DNA from: Metapseudomonas resinovorans DSM 21078
Lineage (GTDB): Bacteria > Pseudomonadota > Gammaproteobacteria > Pseudomonadales > Pseudomonadaceae
Direction: 5' to 3'
Length of the DNA stretch: 64,000 nucleotides
NCBI RefSeq assembly: GCF_000423545.1
Contig: NZ_KE384034.1
Coordinates: 6,991-70,990, forward strand
The notes beneath the pieces were generated by a model, which saw only the letters and a list, made by a program, of their open reading frames with translations, did no database searches and had not been told where the DNA came from. Position numbers and translations under genes: made by a program. This document shows, piece after piece, positions 17,023-28,380 of this stretch (its first letter is position 1; the number at the start of each line of letters is the position of its first letter).

Positions 17023-19980
17023 ATGGTTCGGGTTCGCAAACTTGTGCTGGCAATCGCGGCTGCATCCGCGCTGACTTCGGGCGTCGCCAACGCTCTCGGG
17101 CTCGGGGAAGTCACCCTGCGTTCTTCCTTGAACCAGCCCCTGGATGCGGAGATCGAGCTGCTTGAGGTGCGTGACCTGGCCTCGGCCGAAGTCAAGCCGA
17201 ATTTGGCGGCAGCCGAGGAGTTCTCCAAGGCAGGCGTCGATCGCCAGTATTTCCTGCAGGACCTCAAGTTCACACCGGTGATCAAGCCTAACGGCCGCAG
17301 CGTTATCCGGGTGACTTCCAGCAAGCCGGTCCGCGAACCCTATCTGAATTTCCTGGTCGAGGTGCTCTGGCCCAATGGCCGTCTGCTGCGTGAATACACG
17401 CTGCTCCTCGATCCGCCGCTTTATTCGCCCCAGGCCGCCGCCGCTGCTGCGCCGAAGATTCCCGTAGCCGCGCCGGCTCCGGCGCCGCGCCCTGTGGTCG
17501 CCCCGACACCTGCGCCGGTCCGTACCGCTCCGGCGGCTGCCGCTGCGCCGCGCCCAAGTGCACCGACCCCGACTCCGGCCCCGGCGCCCAAGGCACCAAC
17601 TGACCAGTACCGCACCACGTCTAGTGACACGCTCTGGGAAATTGCCGAGCGCAGCCGCGCCAGTGGCTCGGTGCATCAGGCCATGCTGGCCATCCAGGAC
17701 CTGAACCCGGATGCCTTCGTCGATGGCAACATCAATCGGCTGAAGAGTGGCCAGGTGCTGCGTTTGCCCGATGAGCAGCAGATCGCCAGTCGCACCCAGG
17801 CCGAGGCCATCGCCCAGGTCCAGGCGCAGAACACCGCCTGGCGTGAGGGCCGTAGCCTGGCAGGGGAGGGCAAGCGCCAGCTTGACGCCACCAAGCGCAG
17901 TAACGCCGGTGCCGCGCCCGAGAAGGTCGATACCCAGGACAATCTGCGACTGGTGTCGGCCGCCAGCGGCAAGGCTTCCAGCGGCAGCGACAAGGGCGCC
18001 AACGGTGAAAGCAAGGCGCTCAGCGACAAGCTGGCCGTGACTCAGGAAAGCCTGGACTCGACCCGTCGCGAGAACGAAGAACTCAAAGGGCGCATGACCG
18101 ATCTGCAGAGCCAGATGGATAAGCTGCAGCGCCTGATCCAGCTCAAAGACGACCAGCTTGCCAAGCTGCAGGCTGATATGGCCGGCCAAGGCAAGCAGGC
18201 GCCAGCCGCTCCGGTAGCCGCTGCTCCCGTTCAGCCGGCCAAACCCGCAACTGCGCCTGCCCAGCCGGCTCCGGCTGCAGCTGCGCCTGCCCAACCGGCT
18301 GCACCTGCACCTGTCCCGGCTGCCGCAGCACCTGCTACTCCCGCGGCCCCTGGCGCTGCTGCGCCTGCTCCGGCCGCTGCTCAACCTGCCGCCCCGGTCC
18401 AGGCCCAGCCGGCTGCTCCCGCCCAGCCCGCGGCGCCGGTCGCCACGCAGCCCGCCAAGCCGGCAGAGCCAGCCAAACCCGCCGCTCCGGCCAAGCCGGT
18501 ACAGACCGCTCCGGCCGCGCCGGTGGTCGAGCCGCCGCAGTCCAGCATCATTGATGACGTGCTGGCAAACCCAATGCTTCTCCTGCTGGCTGGCGGTAGC
18601 GCCCTCGTAGCCCTGCTGGTGCTGCTGATGGTGCTGTCGCGCCGCAACGCGCTGAAAGAGGCCGAGTTGCAGAACGGTCTCGCCGCACAGGACGATGAAA
18701 ACAGCTTTGGCAGCGATCTCGATCTGAAGGATGACAGCTTCGCTGCCTTCGACAGCCCTGAGCTGGACTCCGCTGTTGCTGATGTGCCGGAAGCGGCTCC
18801 GGCCAAGGCGCAAGAGCGTGTCACCGCGCAGACCGGCGATGTGATCAGCGAAGCCGACATCTATATCGCCTACGGCCGCTTCAACCAGGCTGCTGAACTG
18901 CTGCAGAACGCCATCAACGACGAACCTCACCGCAGCGATCTCCGTCTGAAACTGATGGAGGTCTATGCCGAGCTGGGTGATCGTGAAGGCTTCGCGCGCC
19001 AGGAAGGTGAACTCCGCGAAATTGGCGGGGCGGCCGGCGAGATCGAGCAACTGAAAGGCAAGTACCCGGCTATGGCAGTCGCCGCGGTTGCCGCGACCGC
19101 AGCCGCGGGTCTGGCTGCTGCCGATGATCTCGACAGCTTCAGCCTTGATGACCTGACCCTGGATGACGACCCAGCGACTGCTCCGGCAAACGTTGGTGGC
19201 GATCTGGATGACGCATTCGACCTGAGCCTGGATGATCTGGGCTCCGATCTGGATTTCGACCTGGCGGACGAGAAGCCGGCCAGCATTCAGCCGGCCGCCG
19301 CTCCGACCAATGAGTTGAGTCTGGACGATCTGGAGTTCGACGCTCCTGCTACGCCGGCCAAGGTCGAGAGCGACCTGGATTTCGATCTGGATATCGGCGG
19401 CAGTGACGAGCTTCTGACCGGCGAGGAGAGCCTGGAGCTCAGCGACGACCTGGCTGATTTCAGCCTCGATCTGGAGCCCGCAGCTGAGCCGAAGAGCGCC
19501 GATGAGGATGAGTTCCTGCTTAGCCTGGACGGCGACCTCGATTCGCCCCTGGCCGCTGAAGAGCCTGTGTCGGCGGTGGAAGAAGCGAGCGCTGGCCTGC
19601 TTGACCTGCCGGCTGACTTCGACCTCTCCCTGCCTGAGGAGCCGACTGCCGAACCGCTGGCGGATAACGACAGCTTCGCTGCTCAGCTGGACGAAGTGAC
19701 CGCCGAGCTGGATCAGCTCTCCGACAGCCTGCAGCAGGCGCCAGAGCCCGAGCCGGTTGCTGTGCTGGAAGACGACGTATCGAACCTGGGTCTGGAAGAG
19801 GAAGACGATTTCGACTTCCTCTCCGGTACCGACGAAACTGCGACCAAACTGGACCTGGCTCGCGCCTATATCGACATGGGTGACACCGAAGGTGCTCGCG
19901 ACATCCTCGACGAGGTAATGTCCGAGGGGAATGACACCCAGCAACAGGAAGCGCGCGAACTGATCGCACGTCTCAGCTGA
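17023..19980 (+). CDS. fimV: FimV, peptidoglycan-binding type IV pilus/polarity hub
   Basis: A 985-aa inner-membrane protein needed in Pseudomonas for twitching motility, polar assembly and type II secretion. Layout: signal peptide (1-25), conserved N-terminal domain (ALGLGEVTLRSSLNQPLDAEIEL), Pro/Ala linker, a LysM-like domain (from about 193, DQYRTTSSDTLWEIAERS), a coiled-coil (about 335-385), a long Pro-Ala-rich stretch, one transmembrane helix (about 517-540, LLLLAGGSALVALLVLLMVL), a highly acidic cytosolic region with repeated LSLDDL-like motifs and TPR-like ISEADIYIAYGRFNQAAELL, and the conserved C-terminal FimV domain (TKLDLARAYIDMGDTEGARDILDEV). It is immediately followed by truA. Confidence 0.95.
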   Translation: MVRVRKLVLAIAAASALTSGVANALGLGEVTLRSSLNQPLDAEIELLEVRDLASAEVKPNLAAAEEFSKAGVDRQYFLQDLKFTPVIKPNGRSVIRVTSSKPVREPYLNFLVEVLWPNGRLLREYTLLLDPPLYSPQAAAAAAPKIPVAAPAPAPRPVVAPTPAPVRTAPAAAAAPRPSAPTPTPAPAPKAPTDQYRTTSSDTLWEIAERSRASGSVHQAMLAIQDLNPDAFVDGNINRLKSGQVLRLPDEQQIASRTQAEAIAQVQAQNTAWREGRSLAGEGKRQLDATKRSNAGAAPEKVDTQDNLRLVSAASGKASSGSDKGANGESKALSDKLAVTQESLDSTRRENEELKGRMTDLQSQMDKLQRLIQLKDDQLAKLQADMAGQGKQAPAAPVAAAPVQPAKPATAPAQPAPAAAAPAQPAAPAPVPAAAAPATPAAPGAAAPAPAAAQPAAPVQAQPAAPAQPAAPVATQPAKPAEPAKPAAPAKPVQTAPAAPVVEPPQSSIIDDVLANPMLLLLAGGSALVALLVLLMVLSRRNALKEAELQNGLAAQDDENSFGSDLDLKDDSFAAFDSPELDSAVADVPEAAPAKAQERVTAQTGDVISEADIYIAYGRFNQAAELLQNAINDEPHRSDLRLKLMEVYAELGDREGFARQEGELREIGGAAGEIEQLKGKYPAMAVAAVAATAAAGLAAADDLDSFSLDDLTLDDDPATAPANVGGDLDDAFDLSLDDLGSDLDFDLADEKPASIQPAAAPTNELSLDDLEFDAPATPAKVESDLDFDLDIGGSDELLTGEESLELSDDLADFSLDLEPAAEPKSADEDEFLLSLDGDLDSPLAAEEPVSAVEEASAGLLDLPADFDLSLPEEPTAEPLADNDSFAAQLDEVTAELDQLSDSLQQAPEPEPVAVLEDDVSNLGLEEEDDFDFLSGTDETATKLDLARAYIDMGDTEGARDILDEVMSEGNDTQQQEARELIARLS

Positions 19981-19983
19981 TAG

Positions 19984-20844
19984 ATGACTCAAGCAGTACC
20001 CGCAGCGGCAGCCTCTTCGGCTGCCGCTGGCATTTACAGAATCGCCCTCGGTGTTGAGTACAAAGGCTCCCGCTACCGTGGCTTCCAACGCCAGCGCGCT
20101 GGCGTGCCTTCGATCCAGGAGTCCCTCGAAACGGCACTGAGCCGGGTCGCAGGCGGAGCGCCCGTGACGCTGTCATGTGCCGGCCGAACCGATGCCATGG
20201 TGCATGCCAGCGGCCAGGTAGTGCACTTCGATACGCCGGTGGTGCGTTCGATGCATGCCTGGGTCATGGGCGCGAACATGAATTTGCCTGGCGATATCAG
20301 CGTCACCTGGGCCAAGGAAATGCCCAGGGCTTTCGATGCCCGCTTCAGTGCGATGGCTCGGCGTTATCGCTATGTGATCTACAACGACCCGATTCGTCCG
20401 GCTCACATGGCCGAGGAAGTGACCTGGAACCATCGGCCGCTGGATTTCGAGCGGATGCGCGAGGCGGCTCGTTGCCTGGTCGGGACTCATGATTTCAGTG
20501 CCTTCCGTGCCAGGCAGTGTCAGGCGAAGTCGCCCATCAAGACCGTGCATCACCTGGAACTGATCGAGCATGGCCGCCTGATCGTGCTCGATATCCGTGC
20601 CAGCGCATTCCTTCACCACATGGTGCGCAACATCTCCGGAGTGCTGATGACCATTGGTGCCGGGGAACGGCCTGTCGAGTGGGCCAGGCAGGTGCTGGAA
20701 GGCCGCATTCGCCGCGAGGGAGGTGTAACCGCGCATCCCTATGGGCTCTATCTGGTGCAGGTCGAATACCCGGAAGAGTTCGAGCTGCCTCAGCGTTACC
20801 TGGGCCCGCACTTTCTTTCCGGTCTGCCGGAAACGGTGTGCTGA
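19984..20844 (+). CDS. truA: tRNA pseudouridine(38-40) synthase
   Basis: TruA makes pseudouridine at positions 38-40 of the anticodon stem. It is 286 aa here. The family motif CAGRTDA places the catalytic Asp at residue 70; the usual next residue is Gly (RTDAGVH) but here it is Met72 (RTDAMVH). Other motifs are YKGSRYRGFQRQ, ARRYRYVIYN, FSAFRARQCQAKSP and FLHHMVRNISGVL. The first 15 or so residues are an Ala-rich extension not typical of the core. It begins 3 nt after the fimV stop, so it depends on fimV transcription. Confidence 0.95.
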   Translation: MTQAVPAAAASSAAAGIYRIALGVEYKGSRYRGFQRQRAGVPSIQESLETALSRVAGGAPVTLSCAGRTDAMVHASGQVVHFDTPVVRSMHAWVMGANMNLPGDISVTWAKEMPRAFDARFSAMARRYRYVIYNDPIRPAHMAEEVTWNHRPLDFERMREAARCLVGTHDFSAFRARQCQAKSPIKTVHHLELIEHGRLIVLDIRASAFLHHMVRNISGVLMTIGAGERPVEWARQVLEGRIRREGGVTAHPYGLYLVQVEYPEEFELPQRYLGPHFLSGLPETVC

Positions 20845-20900
20845 CGCTGCGTCTGGCCTTTGCTAACATCCTCGGTCTTTAGTCTTCAGGTGCCTGCATC

Positions 20901-21518
20901 TTGTCAGCCGTTCGCATCAAAATCTGCGGTATTACTCGAATCGATGACGCCCTGGCTGCCGTCGCTGCCGGGGCCGATGCCATAGGTTTTGTGTTCTACG
21001 CGAAGAGCCCGCGAGCGGTGACTCCGGCCCAGGCCAGAGCCATCGTCGCTGCGCTGCCGCCTTTCGTGACCACTGTCGGGCTCTTCGTCGACATGCCGCG
21101 GGCGGAGCTGACGCAGGTACTGGCCGAGGTCCCGCTGGATCTGCTGCAGTTCCATGGCGATGAAAGTCCCGAGGCCTGTGCCGGTTACGGCCGACCCTAC
21201 ATCAAGGCTCTACGAGTCAAGCCGGGTGACGACATCACCGCGGCTATCTCCTGCTATCCCGAGGCGTCCGGCATCCTTCTCGACACGTTTGTGCAAGGGA
21301 CTCCCGGTGGCACCGGTGAAGCCTTCGACTGGAGCCTGGTGCCCCAGGATGCGGCAAAGCCTTTGATCCTGGCGGGTGGCTTGACCCCTGAGAACGTCGG
21401 TGAGGCGGTTCGTCAGGTGCGCCCCTATGCCGTTGATGTGAGTGGTGGCGTTGAGGCCGGCAAGGGCATCAAGGACGCTGCGAAGATTCAAGCCTTCATC
21501 CAGCAGGCACGAGCCTGA
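20901..21518 (+). CDS. trpF: Phosphoribosylanthranilate isomerase
   Basis: The tryptophan pathway isomerase (205 aa) that converts phosphoribosyl-anthranilate to CdRP. It is a TIM barrel with [13 protein letters not shown] (catalytic Cys7-type), [35 protein letters not shown] (catalytic Asp), [10 protein letters not shown] and VDVSGGVE. The start is a TTG at 20901, with AGG 10 nt upstream, because no in-frame ATG exists before the conserved ICGIT; the low initiation rate may be intended. It sits apart from other trp genes, as is usual in Pseudomonas. Confidence 0.95.
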   Translation: MSAVRIKICGITRIDDALAAVAAGADAIGFVFYAKSPRAVTPAQARAIVAALPPFVTTVGLFVDMPRAELTQVLAEVPLDLLQFHGDESPEACAGYGRPYIKALRVKPGDDITAAISCYPEASGILLDTFVQGTPGGTGEAFDWSLVPQDAAKPLILAGGLTPENVGEAVRQVRPYAVDVSGGVEAGKGIKDAAKIQAFIQQARA

Positions 21519-21519
21519 A

Positions 21520-21783
21520 ATGCACATTGTGGATACTTTCGCGTACTCGTCCGCTGGCGCGTCTCCTGCATATGTGACGGACGGCGTTTCGCTGCCGTCC
21601 ATAAGCGAGTTGCCCAGGCAGGAGAAGCCTGTCGGGTCGCGTGGCAAGGCTGCGTCGATCGGGCCTGTTTTTTACGAGAGCGGTGGCAAGGCCATCGCCA
21701 GGGTGATACCCGGGCACATCATGCGCGCCGGGGTCGCAACCATGAATTCGCTCAAGGGCATGCGCGGGGCTATGAACCGCTAG
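21520..21783 (+). CDS. Small hypothetical protein between trpF and accD
   Basis: An 87-aa basic protein starting 1 nt after the trpF stop, so it is likely translated by coupling; no strong ribosome site is visible. The sequence has no signal peptide or clear membrane helix, is rich in Gly, Ser and Arg, and ends with HIMRAGVATMNSLKGMRGAMNR. I recognise no family. Its position inside a housekeeping operon and an uninterrupted frame argue that it is a real gene, but conservation is unproven. Confidence 0.5.
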   Translation: MHIVDTFAYSSAGASPAYVTDGVSLPSISELPRQEKPVGSRGKAASIGPVFYESGGKAIARVIPGHIMRAGVATMNSLKGMRGAMNR

Positions 21784-21820
21784 CGCGTGTTCGGGCCTGA
21801 AAGCTGTGGAGAACTAGAGC

Positions 21821-22693
21821 ATGAGCAACTGGCTGGTAGACAAACTGATCCCTTCGATCATGCGTTCCGAGGTGAAGAAGAGCTCGGTCCCGGAAGGCCT
21901 CTGGCACAAGTGCCCGTCGTGCGACGCGGTGCTTTACAAGCCCGAACTGGAAAAGACGCTGGACGTCTGCCCGAAATGCAACCACCACATGCGTATTGGT
22001 GCGCGCGCGCGCCTGGATATCTTCCTTGATCCGGAAGGCCGTGAAGAAATCGGCGCCGATCTGGAGCCGGTGGACCGCCTCAAGTTCCGTGACAGCAAGA
22101 AGTACAAGGACCGCCTGGTAGCCGCACAGAAGGACACCGGTGAGAAGGATGCGCTCATCTCCATGCGCGGCACCCTGCACAAGATGCCGATCGTGGCCTG
22201 CGCCTTCGAGTTCTCTTTCATGGGCGGCTCCATGGGTGCCATCGTCGGCGAGCGCTTCGTACGCGCCGCAAACGTTGCCTTGGAGCAGCGCTGCCCGCTG
22301 GTCTGCTTCTCCGCCTCCGGCGGCGCCCGTATGCAGGAAGCCCTGATCTCCCTGATGCAAATGGCCAAAACCTCTGCGGCCCTGGCCCGTCTGCGCGAAG
22401 AGGGCATTCCCTTCATTTCCGTGCTGACCGACCCGGTCTACGGCGGTGTTTCCGCCAGCCTGGCAATGCTCGGCGATGTGATCGTCGGTGAGCCGCGCGC
22501 CCTGATCGGCTTCGCCGGTCCGCGTGTGATCGAGCAAACCGTGCGCGAGAAACTGCCGGAAGGCTTCCAGCGCAGCGAGTTCCTGCTGGAGCACGGCGCC
22601 ATTGACATGATCATTCCCCGCGCGGAACTGCGAGAGCGCCTTGGTCGGCTGCTGGCGCAGATGCAGCGCCTACCTTCCCCGGCTATCGCATGA
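21821..22693 (+). CDS. accD: Acetyl-CoA carboxylase carboxyltransferase subunit beta
   Basis: The beta subunit (290 aa) of acetyl-CoA carboxyltransferase, the first step of fatty acid synthesis. The N-terminal zinc ribbon has Cys31, Cys34, Cys50 and Cys53 (KCPSC...VCPKC). The crotonase-like domain carries [54 protein letters not shown] and [25 protein letters not shown] lies upstream of the start. The stop overlaps the folC start (ATGA), the classic accD-folC pair. Confidence 0.98.
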   Translation: MSNWLVDKLIPSIMRSEVKKSSVPEGLWHKCPSCDAVLYKPELEKTLDVCPKCNHHMRIGARARLDIFLDPEGREEIGADLEPVDRLKFRDSKKYKDRLVAAQKDTGEKDALISMRGTLHKMPIVACAFEFSFMGGSMGAIVGERFVRAANVALEQRCPLVCFSASGGARMQEALISLMQMAKTSAALARLREEGIPFISVLTDPVYGGVSASLAMLGDVIVGEPRALIGFAGPRVIEQTVREKLPEGFQRSEFLLEHGAIDMIIPRAELRERLGRLLAQMQRLPSPAIA

Positions 22694-23976
22694 CCCAGAG
22701 AACCCTTGCCGACTGGCTTTCGTACCTTGAGCAGCTTCACCCCACGGCAATTGACATGGGGTTGGAGCGCAGCCGTGAAGTTGCCAATCGGCTCGGTCTG
22801 AGCCAGTTGGCGCCCAAGGTGATTACGGTCACTGGCACCAACGGCAAGGGTTCCACCTGTGCATTCCTGGCCGCGCTGCTGCGCGCCCAGGGGCTGGGGG
22901 TCGGCGTATACAGTTCGCCGCACCTGCTGCGCTACAACGAGCGAGTGCTGCTGAACGGTCAGGAGGCTTCTGACCAGGCGCTCTGCGATGCCTTTGCCGC
23001 TGTCGACGCGGCGCGTGGCGATATTTCCCTCACCTATTTCGAGATGGGTACCCTGGCAGCCTTCTGGCTGTTCCAGCGTGCGGGTCTGGACGCCCTAGTG
23101 CTGGAGGTTGGCCTGGGCGGCCGCCTGGATGCCGTCAATCTGGTGGATGCTGACCTGGCGCTGGTAACCAGCATTGGCCTGGACCACGCCGATTGGCTCG
23201 GTGACACCCGGGAGAGCGTGGCCTTCGAGAAGGCGGGTATCTTCCGTGCCGGCAAACCAGCCCTCTGCGGCGACCTGAACCCACCGCAGCCGCTGCTGGA
23301 GCAGGCAAATGCGCTGCCAGCGCCGCTGTTCCTGCGGGGGCGTGACTTCGATCTGGCAATTGGCGATGGGGGCTGGCATTGGCGGGGCGCGTGCGCGTCT
23401 GGTCAGGTGCTGGAACTGCACGACCTTCCTTTGCTCGATCTGCCCATGGAGAACGCTGCCCTGGCGCTCCAGGCCTATGCACTGCTGGGTATGCCTTGGC
23501 AGCCGGAAGTCCTGGAAGCTGCGCTGTTGGGTACCAAGGTCACTGGACGCTTGGATCGCCGCTATGTCGACTGGGGCGGCAAGCGGGTTTCCCTGTTGCT
23601 CGATGTCGGCCACAACCCTCATGCGGCCGAGTACCTCTCTGCACGTTTGGCTGCGCGCCCCGTCGCCGGTCGTCGACTGGCGGTGTTCGGGCTCCTTGCT
23701 GACAAGGATCTCCCTGGCGTCATCGGCCCTCTGGCGGCGCGCTTGAGCCATTGGGCGGTGGCGCCGTTGCCGACACCGCGCAGTCGTCCAGCATCCGAAC
23801 TGCAGGCGGCATTGACGAACCTTCACGCAAGCGTCAGTGTCCACGAAAATATCGCCGCAGCACTTGAATCGCAGTGTGAGCAGGCGACACCGGACGACGA
23901 GATTCTGGTGTTTGGATCGTTTTACAGCGTGGCTGAGGCTCTGAGCTGGCTGGAAAGCCACGCAACGGGGGACTAG
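22690..23976 (+). CDS. folC: Folylpolyglutamate synthase / dihydrofolate synthase
   Basis: A bifunctional Mur-ligase-family enzyme of 428 aa. It adds glutamate to dihydropteroate and extends folate polyglutamate tails. It has the ATP-binding P-loop [17 protein letters not shown] (about 49-65), [50 protein letters not shown] with the Mur-type lysine, and [13 protein letters not shown] in the C-terminal domain. The start overlaps accD by 4 nt, so translation is coupled. Confidence 0.97.
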   Translation: MTQRTLADWLSYLEQLHPTAIDMGLERSREVANRLGLSQLAPKVITVTGTNGKGSTCAFLAALLRAQGLGVGVYSSPHLLRYNERVLLNGQEASDQALCDAFAAVDAARGDISLTYFEMGTLAAFWLFQRAGLDALVLEVGLGGRLDAVNLVDADLALVTSIGLDHADWLGDTRESVAFEKAGIFRAGKPALCGDLNPPQPLLEQANALPAPLFLRGRDFDLAIGDGGWHWRGACASGQVLELHDLPLLDLPMENAALALQAYALLGMPWQPEVLEAALLGTKVTGRLDRRYVDWGGKRVSLLLDVGHNPHAAEYLSARLAARPVAGRRLAVFGLLADKDLPGVIGPLAARLSHWAVAPLPTPRSRPASELQAALTNLHASVSVHENIAAALESQCEQATPDDEILVFGSFYSVAEALSWLESHATGD

Positions 23977-23981
23977 GGGAA

Positions 23982-24656
<675 letters not shown>

Positions 24657-24672
24657 TAGAGCAGGATAATTA

Positions 24673-24711
24673 AGCCCTTTCTGATCCGCGGGTTACCGGA
24701 GCTGAAGGGCT
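24673..24711. promoter_or_regulatory. Inverted repeat overlapping the cvpA promoter
   Basis: AGCCCTT (24673-24679) is repeated inverted as AAGGGCT (24705-24711), with a 25-nt spacing. It spans the -35 region of the cvpA-purF promoter. It could be an operator or a weak terminator for the SPOR gene; no T-tract follows. Confidence 0.35.
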
Positions 24712-24721
24712 CTGCTAAAAT
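24693..24721 (+). promoter_or_regulatory. Probable promoter of cvpA-purF
   Basis: A good -10 TAAAAT (24716-24721) follows a weak -35 TTACCG (24693-24698) with 17-nt spacing, about 30 nt before the cvpA start. A transcription start just downstream would give a very short leader. Confidence 0.5.
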
Positions 24722-24751
24722 GCAGCGCCTTTTCAGTTTGTGGGCTGCACT

Positions 24752-25264
24752 GTGGCATTTACCTGGGTCGATTGGACGATCATCGCCATCATCGCCGTTT
24801 CCAGTCTGGTCAGTTTGAGTCGGGGCTTCGTCAAGGAGGCTCTCTCACTGCTCACATGGATTGTCGCAGGCGTAGTCGCCTGGACGTTCGGCGGCGCCCT
24901 GTCGCTGCACCTCACAGAATTCATCGAAATGCCATCGGCGCGCATCATCGCCGCATGCGCCATTCTCTTCGTCGCCACCTTGCTGGTGGGCGCCTTGATC
25001 AATTTCCTGATCGGCGAGTTGGTCAGGGTTACCGGTATGGACGGCACCGATCGTGTTCTGGGCATGGCCTTCGGCGCCGCTCGTGGCGCGTTGCTGGTGG
25101 TGCTACTGGTCGGCCTGCTCAGCCTGGCACCGGTGCAGCAGGATCCCTGGTGGCAGCAATCCACGCTGTTGCCGCATTTTCTAATGGTTGCCGATTGGTC
25201 GAAGAACCTCATTCTGGGCTTCACCAGTCAGTGGCTCGCGAGCGGAATCAGCTCACCCAGCTGA
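24752..25264 (+). CDS. cvpA: CvpA family membrane protein
   Basis: A 170-aa inner-membrane protein with four predicted membrane helices (WTIIAIIAVSSLVSL; LLTWIVAGVVAWTFGGAL; IIAACAILFVATLLVGALINFLI; GALLVVLLVGLLSLA). CvpA is linked in E. coli to colicin V export and cell-envelope resistance, and is encoded ahead of purF as here. The motif SRGFVKEALSLLTWI is the family signature. I use the GTG at 24752 (MAFTWVDW) because it matches the usual length; an upstream GTG at 24740 is possible. The ribosome site is poor. Confidence 0.92.
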   Translation: MAFTWVDWTIIAIIAVSSLVSLSRGFVKEALSLLTWIVAGVVAWTFGGALSLHLTEFIEMPSARIIAACAILFVATLLVGALINFLIGELVRVTGMDGTDRVLGMAFGAARGALLVVLLVGLLSLAPVQQDPWWQQSTLLPHFLMVADWSKNLILGFTSQWLASGISSPS

Positions 25265-25353
25265 TTCGTCGCACCCGGAAGCATGCCCGCCCGCGCCCAA
25301 ACGGCCTGGACGGGCTATTGATTAGCCTGAACTACTAGCAGGGGTTGCGTCAC

Positions 25354-26859
<1,506 letters not shown>

Positions 26860-26893
26860 GCCACGGATAGCGGCGAACTCGAGGTTGAGTGAC

Positions 26894-28105
26894 ATGACGC
26901 AAGAATGGGAAGCCGGAAGGCTGGACAGTGACCTGGAAGGCGCAGCCTTCGAAACCCTGGCCGTGCGTGCTGGCCAGCGCCGCACGCCGGAAGGTGAGCA
27001 CGGCGAGGCCATGTTCCTGACTTCCAGCTACGTGTTCCGCACCGCCGCCGACGCCGCCGCGCGCTTCGCCGGCGAAGTGCCGGGCAACGTCTATTCGCGC
27101 TACACCAACCCGACCGTGCGGACCTTCGAGGAGCGCATCGCCGCCCTCGAAGGCGCCGAGCAGGCCGTGGCTACCGCCTCCGGCATGTCGGCGATCCTCG
27201 CCATCGCGATGAGCCTGTGCAGCAGTGGTGACCACGTGCTGGTTTCCCGTAGCGTGTTTGGCTCGACCATCAGCCTGTTCGAGAAATACCTGAAGCGTTT
27301 CGGCATCGAGGTCGACTATCCGGCGCTGTCCGACCTGGCTGGCTGGGAAGCGGCGATCAAGCCGAACACCAAACTGCTGTTCGTCGAATCCCCGTCCAAC
27401 CCCCTGGCCGAACTGGTGGACATCTCCGCGCTCGCCGAGATTGCCCACGCCAAGGGTGCGTTGCTGGTGGTCGACAACTGCTTCTGCACTCCGGCGCTGC
27501 AACAGCCGCTGAAGCTGGGCGCCGACATCGTCATGCATTCGGCCACCAAGTACATCGACGGCCAGGGCCGCACCATGGGGGGCGTGGTTGCCGGTCGTGC
27601 GGAGCACATGAAGGAAGTTGTGGGGTTCCTGCGCACTGCCGGTCCGACCCTCAGCCCGTTCAACGCCTGGGTGATGATCAAAGGCCTGGAGACCCTGCGC
27701 GTGCGCATGCAGGCCCATTGCGCCAGCGCCCTCGACATTGCCAAGTGGCTGGAACAACAGCCTGGTGTCGAGCATGTCTACTACGCGGGCCTGGAAAGCC
27801 ATCCGCAGCATGAGCTGGCCAAACGCCAGCAAAAAGGCTTCGGTGCCGTGGTCAGCTTCGAGGTCAAGGGTGGAAAAGAGGCCGCCTGGCGCTTCATCGA
27901 CGCCACCCGGATGATCTCCATCACCACCAACCTGGGTGACACCAAAACCACCATCGCCCATCCGGCCACGACCTCCCACGGTCGTCTGTCGCCGCAGGAG
28001 CGTGCCAACGCCGGCATCAGCGACAGCCTGGTGCGCCTCGCCATTGGCCTGGAAGATGTGACCGACCTCAAGGCTGATCTGGAGCGCGGGCTCGCCGCGC
28101 TGTGA
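26894..28105 (+). CDS. metZ: O-succinylhomoserine sulfhydrylase
   Basis: A PLP enzyme of the Cys/Met-metabolism family, 403 aa, making homocysteine directly from O-succinylhomoserine and sulfide, the Pseudomonas route to methionine. Motifs are YSRYTNPTVRTFEERIAALEGAE, ASGMSAI, FVESPSNPL, VVDNCFCTPALQQP, and the PLP lysine in HSATKYIDGQGR, then GGVV. The C-terminal region (HPATTSHGRLS, LVRLAIGLED) is typical. The start at 26894 has GAGG upstream. It lies 34 nt after purF, so it may be co-transcribed, an order known from P. aeruginosa. Confidence 0.96.
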   Translation: MTQEWEAGRLDSDLEGAAFETLAVRAGQRRTPEGEHGEAMFLTSSYVFRTAADAAARFAGEVPGNVYSRYTNPTVRTFEERIAALEGAEQAVATASGMSAILAIAMSLCSSGDHVLVSRSVFGSTISLFEKYLKRFGIEVDYPALSDLAGWEAAIKPNTKLLFVESPSNPLAELVDISALAEIAHAKGALLVVDNCFCTPALQQPLKLGADIVMHSATKYIDGQGRTMGGVVAGRAEHMKEVVGFLRTAGPTLSPFNAWVMIKGLETLRVRMQAHCASALDIAKWLEQQPGVEHVYYAGLESHPQHELAKRQQKGFGAVVSFEVKGGKEAAWRFIDATRMISITTNLGDTKTTIAHPATTSHGRLSPQERANAGISDSLVRLAIGLEDVTDLKADLERGLAAL

Positions 28106-28121
28106 TCGACTGGCCCCTGTA

Positions 28122-28152
28122 GGCGACCGTCGCGAGCAACGGCAAGGTCGCC
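28122..28152. repeat. Degenerate REP-like inverted repeat
   Basis: GGCGACC (28122-28128) and GGTCGCC (28146-28152) form a 7-bp stem around GTCGCGAGCAACGGCAA. The context CCCTGTAGG before it resembles the head of short interspersed palindromes common in Pseudomonas intergenic regions. A single copy is seen here. Confidence 0.4.
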
Positions 28153-28243
28153 TTGGGTAAGGGGCATTGCGAAGGATCGGGCTTGGCTACTGTCGGACCT
28201 TGCAAGATGAACGACCTCGACTGAGCGCCAGTCGGGGAGGGCA

Positions 28244-28276
28244 GGGCGGCTGCACCGGAAGGAGGGCCGCCCTTTT
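28244..28276 (+). terminator. Rho-independent terminator downstream of metZ
   Basis: GGGCGGC (28244-28250) pairs with GCCGCCC (28266-28272) and is followed by TTTT. It is 139 nt past the metZ stop. It could end the purF-metZ transcript or an independent short RNA started in the gap. Confidence 0.7.
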
Positions 28277-28351
28277 CGTTGGGGCAAGAATCCCTGGCGG
28301 TGGGAGTGCCATCCCTGCCGAAATGACAGCGCAGGGGGCGAGCTTAGAGGG

Positions 28352-28374
28352 GGAAGGCCGTGTGACGGCCCTCC
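28352..28374 (-). terminator. Hairpin at the end of xcpQ
   Basis: On the minus strand GGAGGGCCGT pairs with ACGGCCTTCC (one G-T pair) around a 3-nt loop. It starts 7 nt past the xcpQ stop. The following sequence is CCC-rich rather than T-rich, so termination efficiency is uncertain. Confidence 0.45.
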
Positions 28375-28380
28375 TGAAAC

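Noticed and set aside
16969-20088. 1039-codon open frame antisense to fimV
   Set aside because: It mirrors the fimV codons in a high-GC, Ala/Pro-rich gene; the product is low-complexity with Ser/Gly/Arg runs and has no ribosome site.
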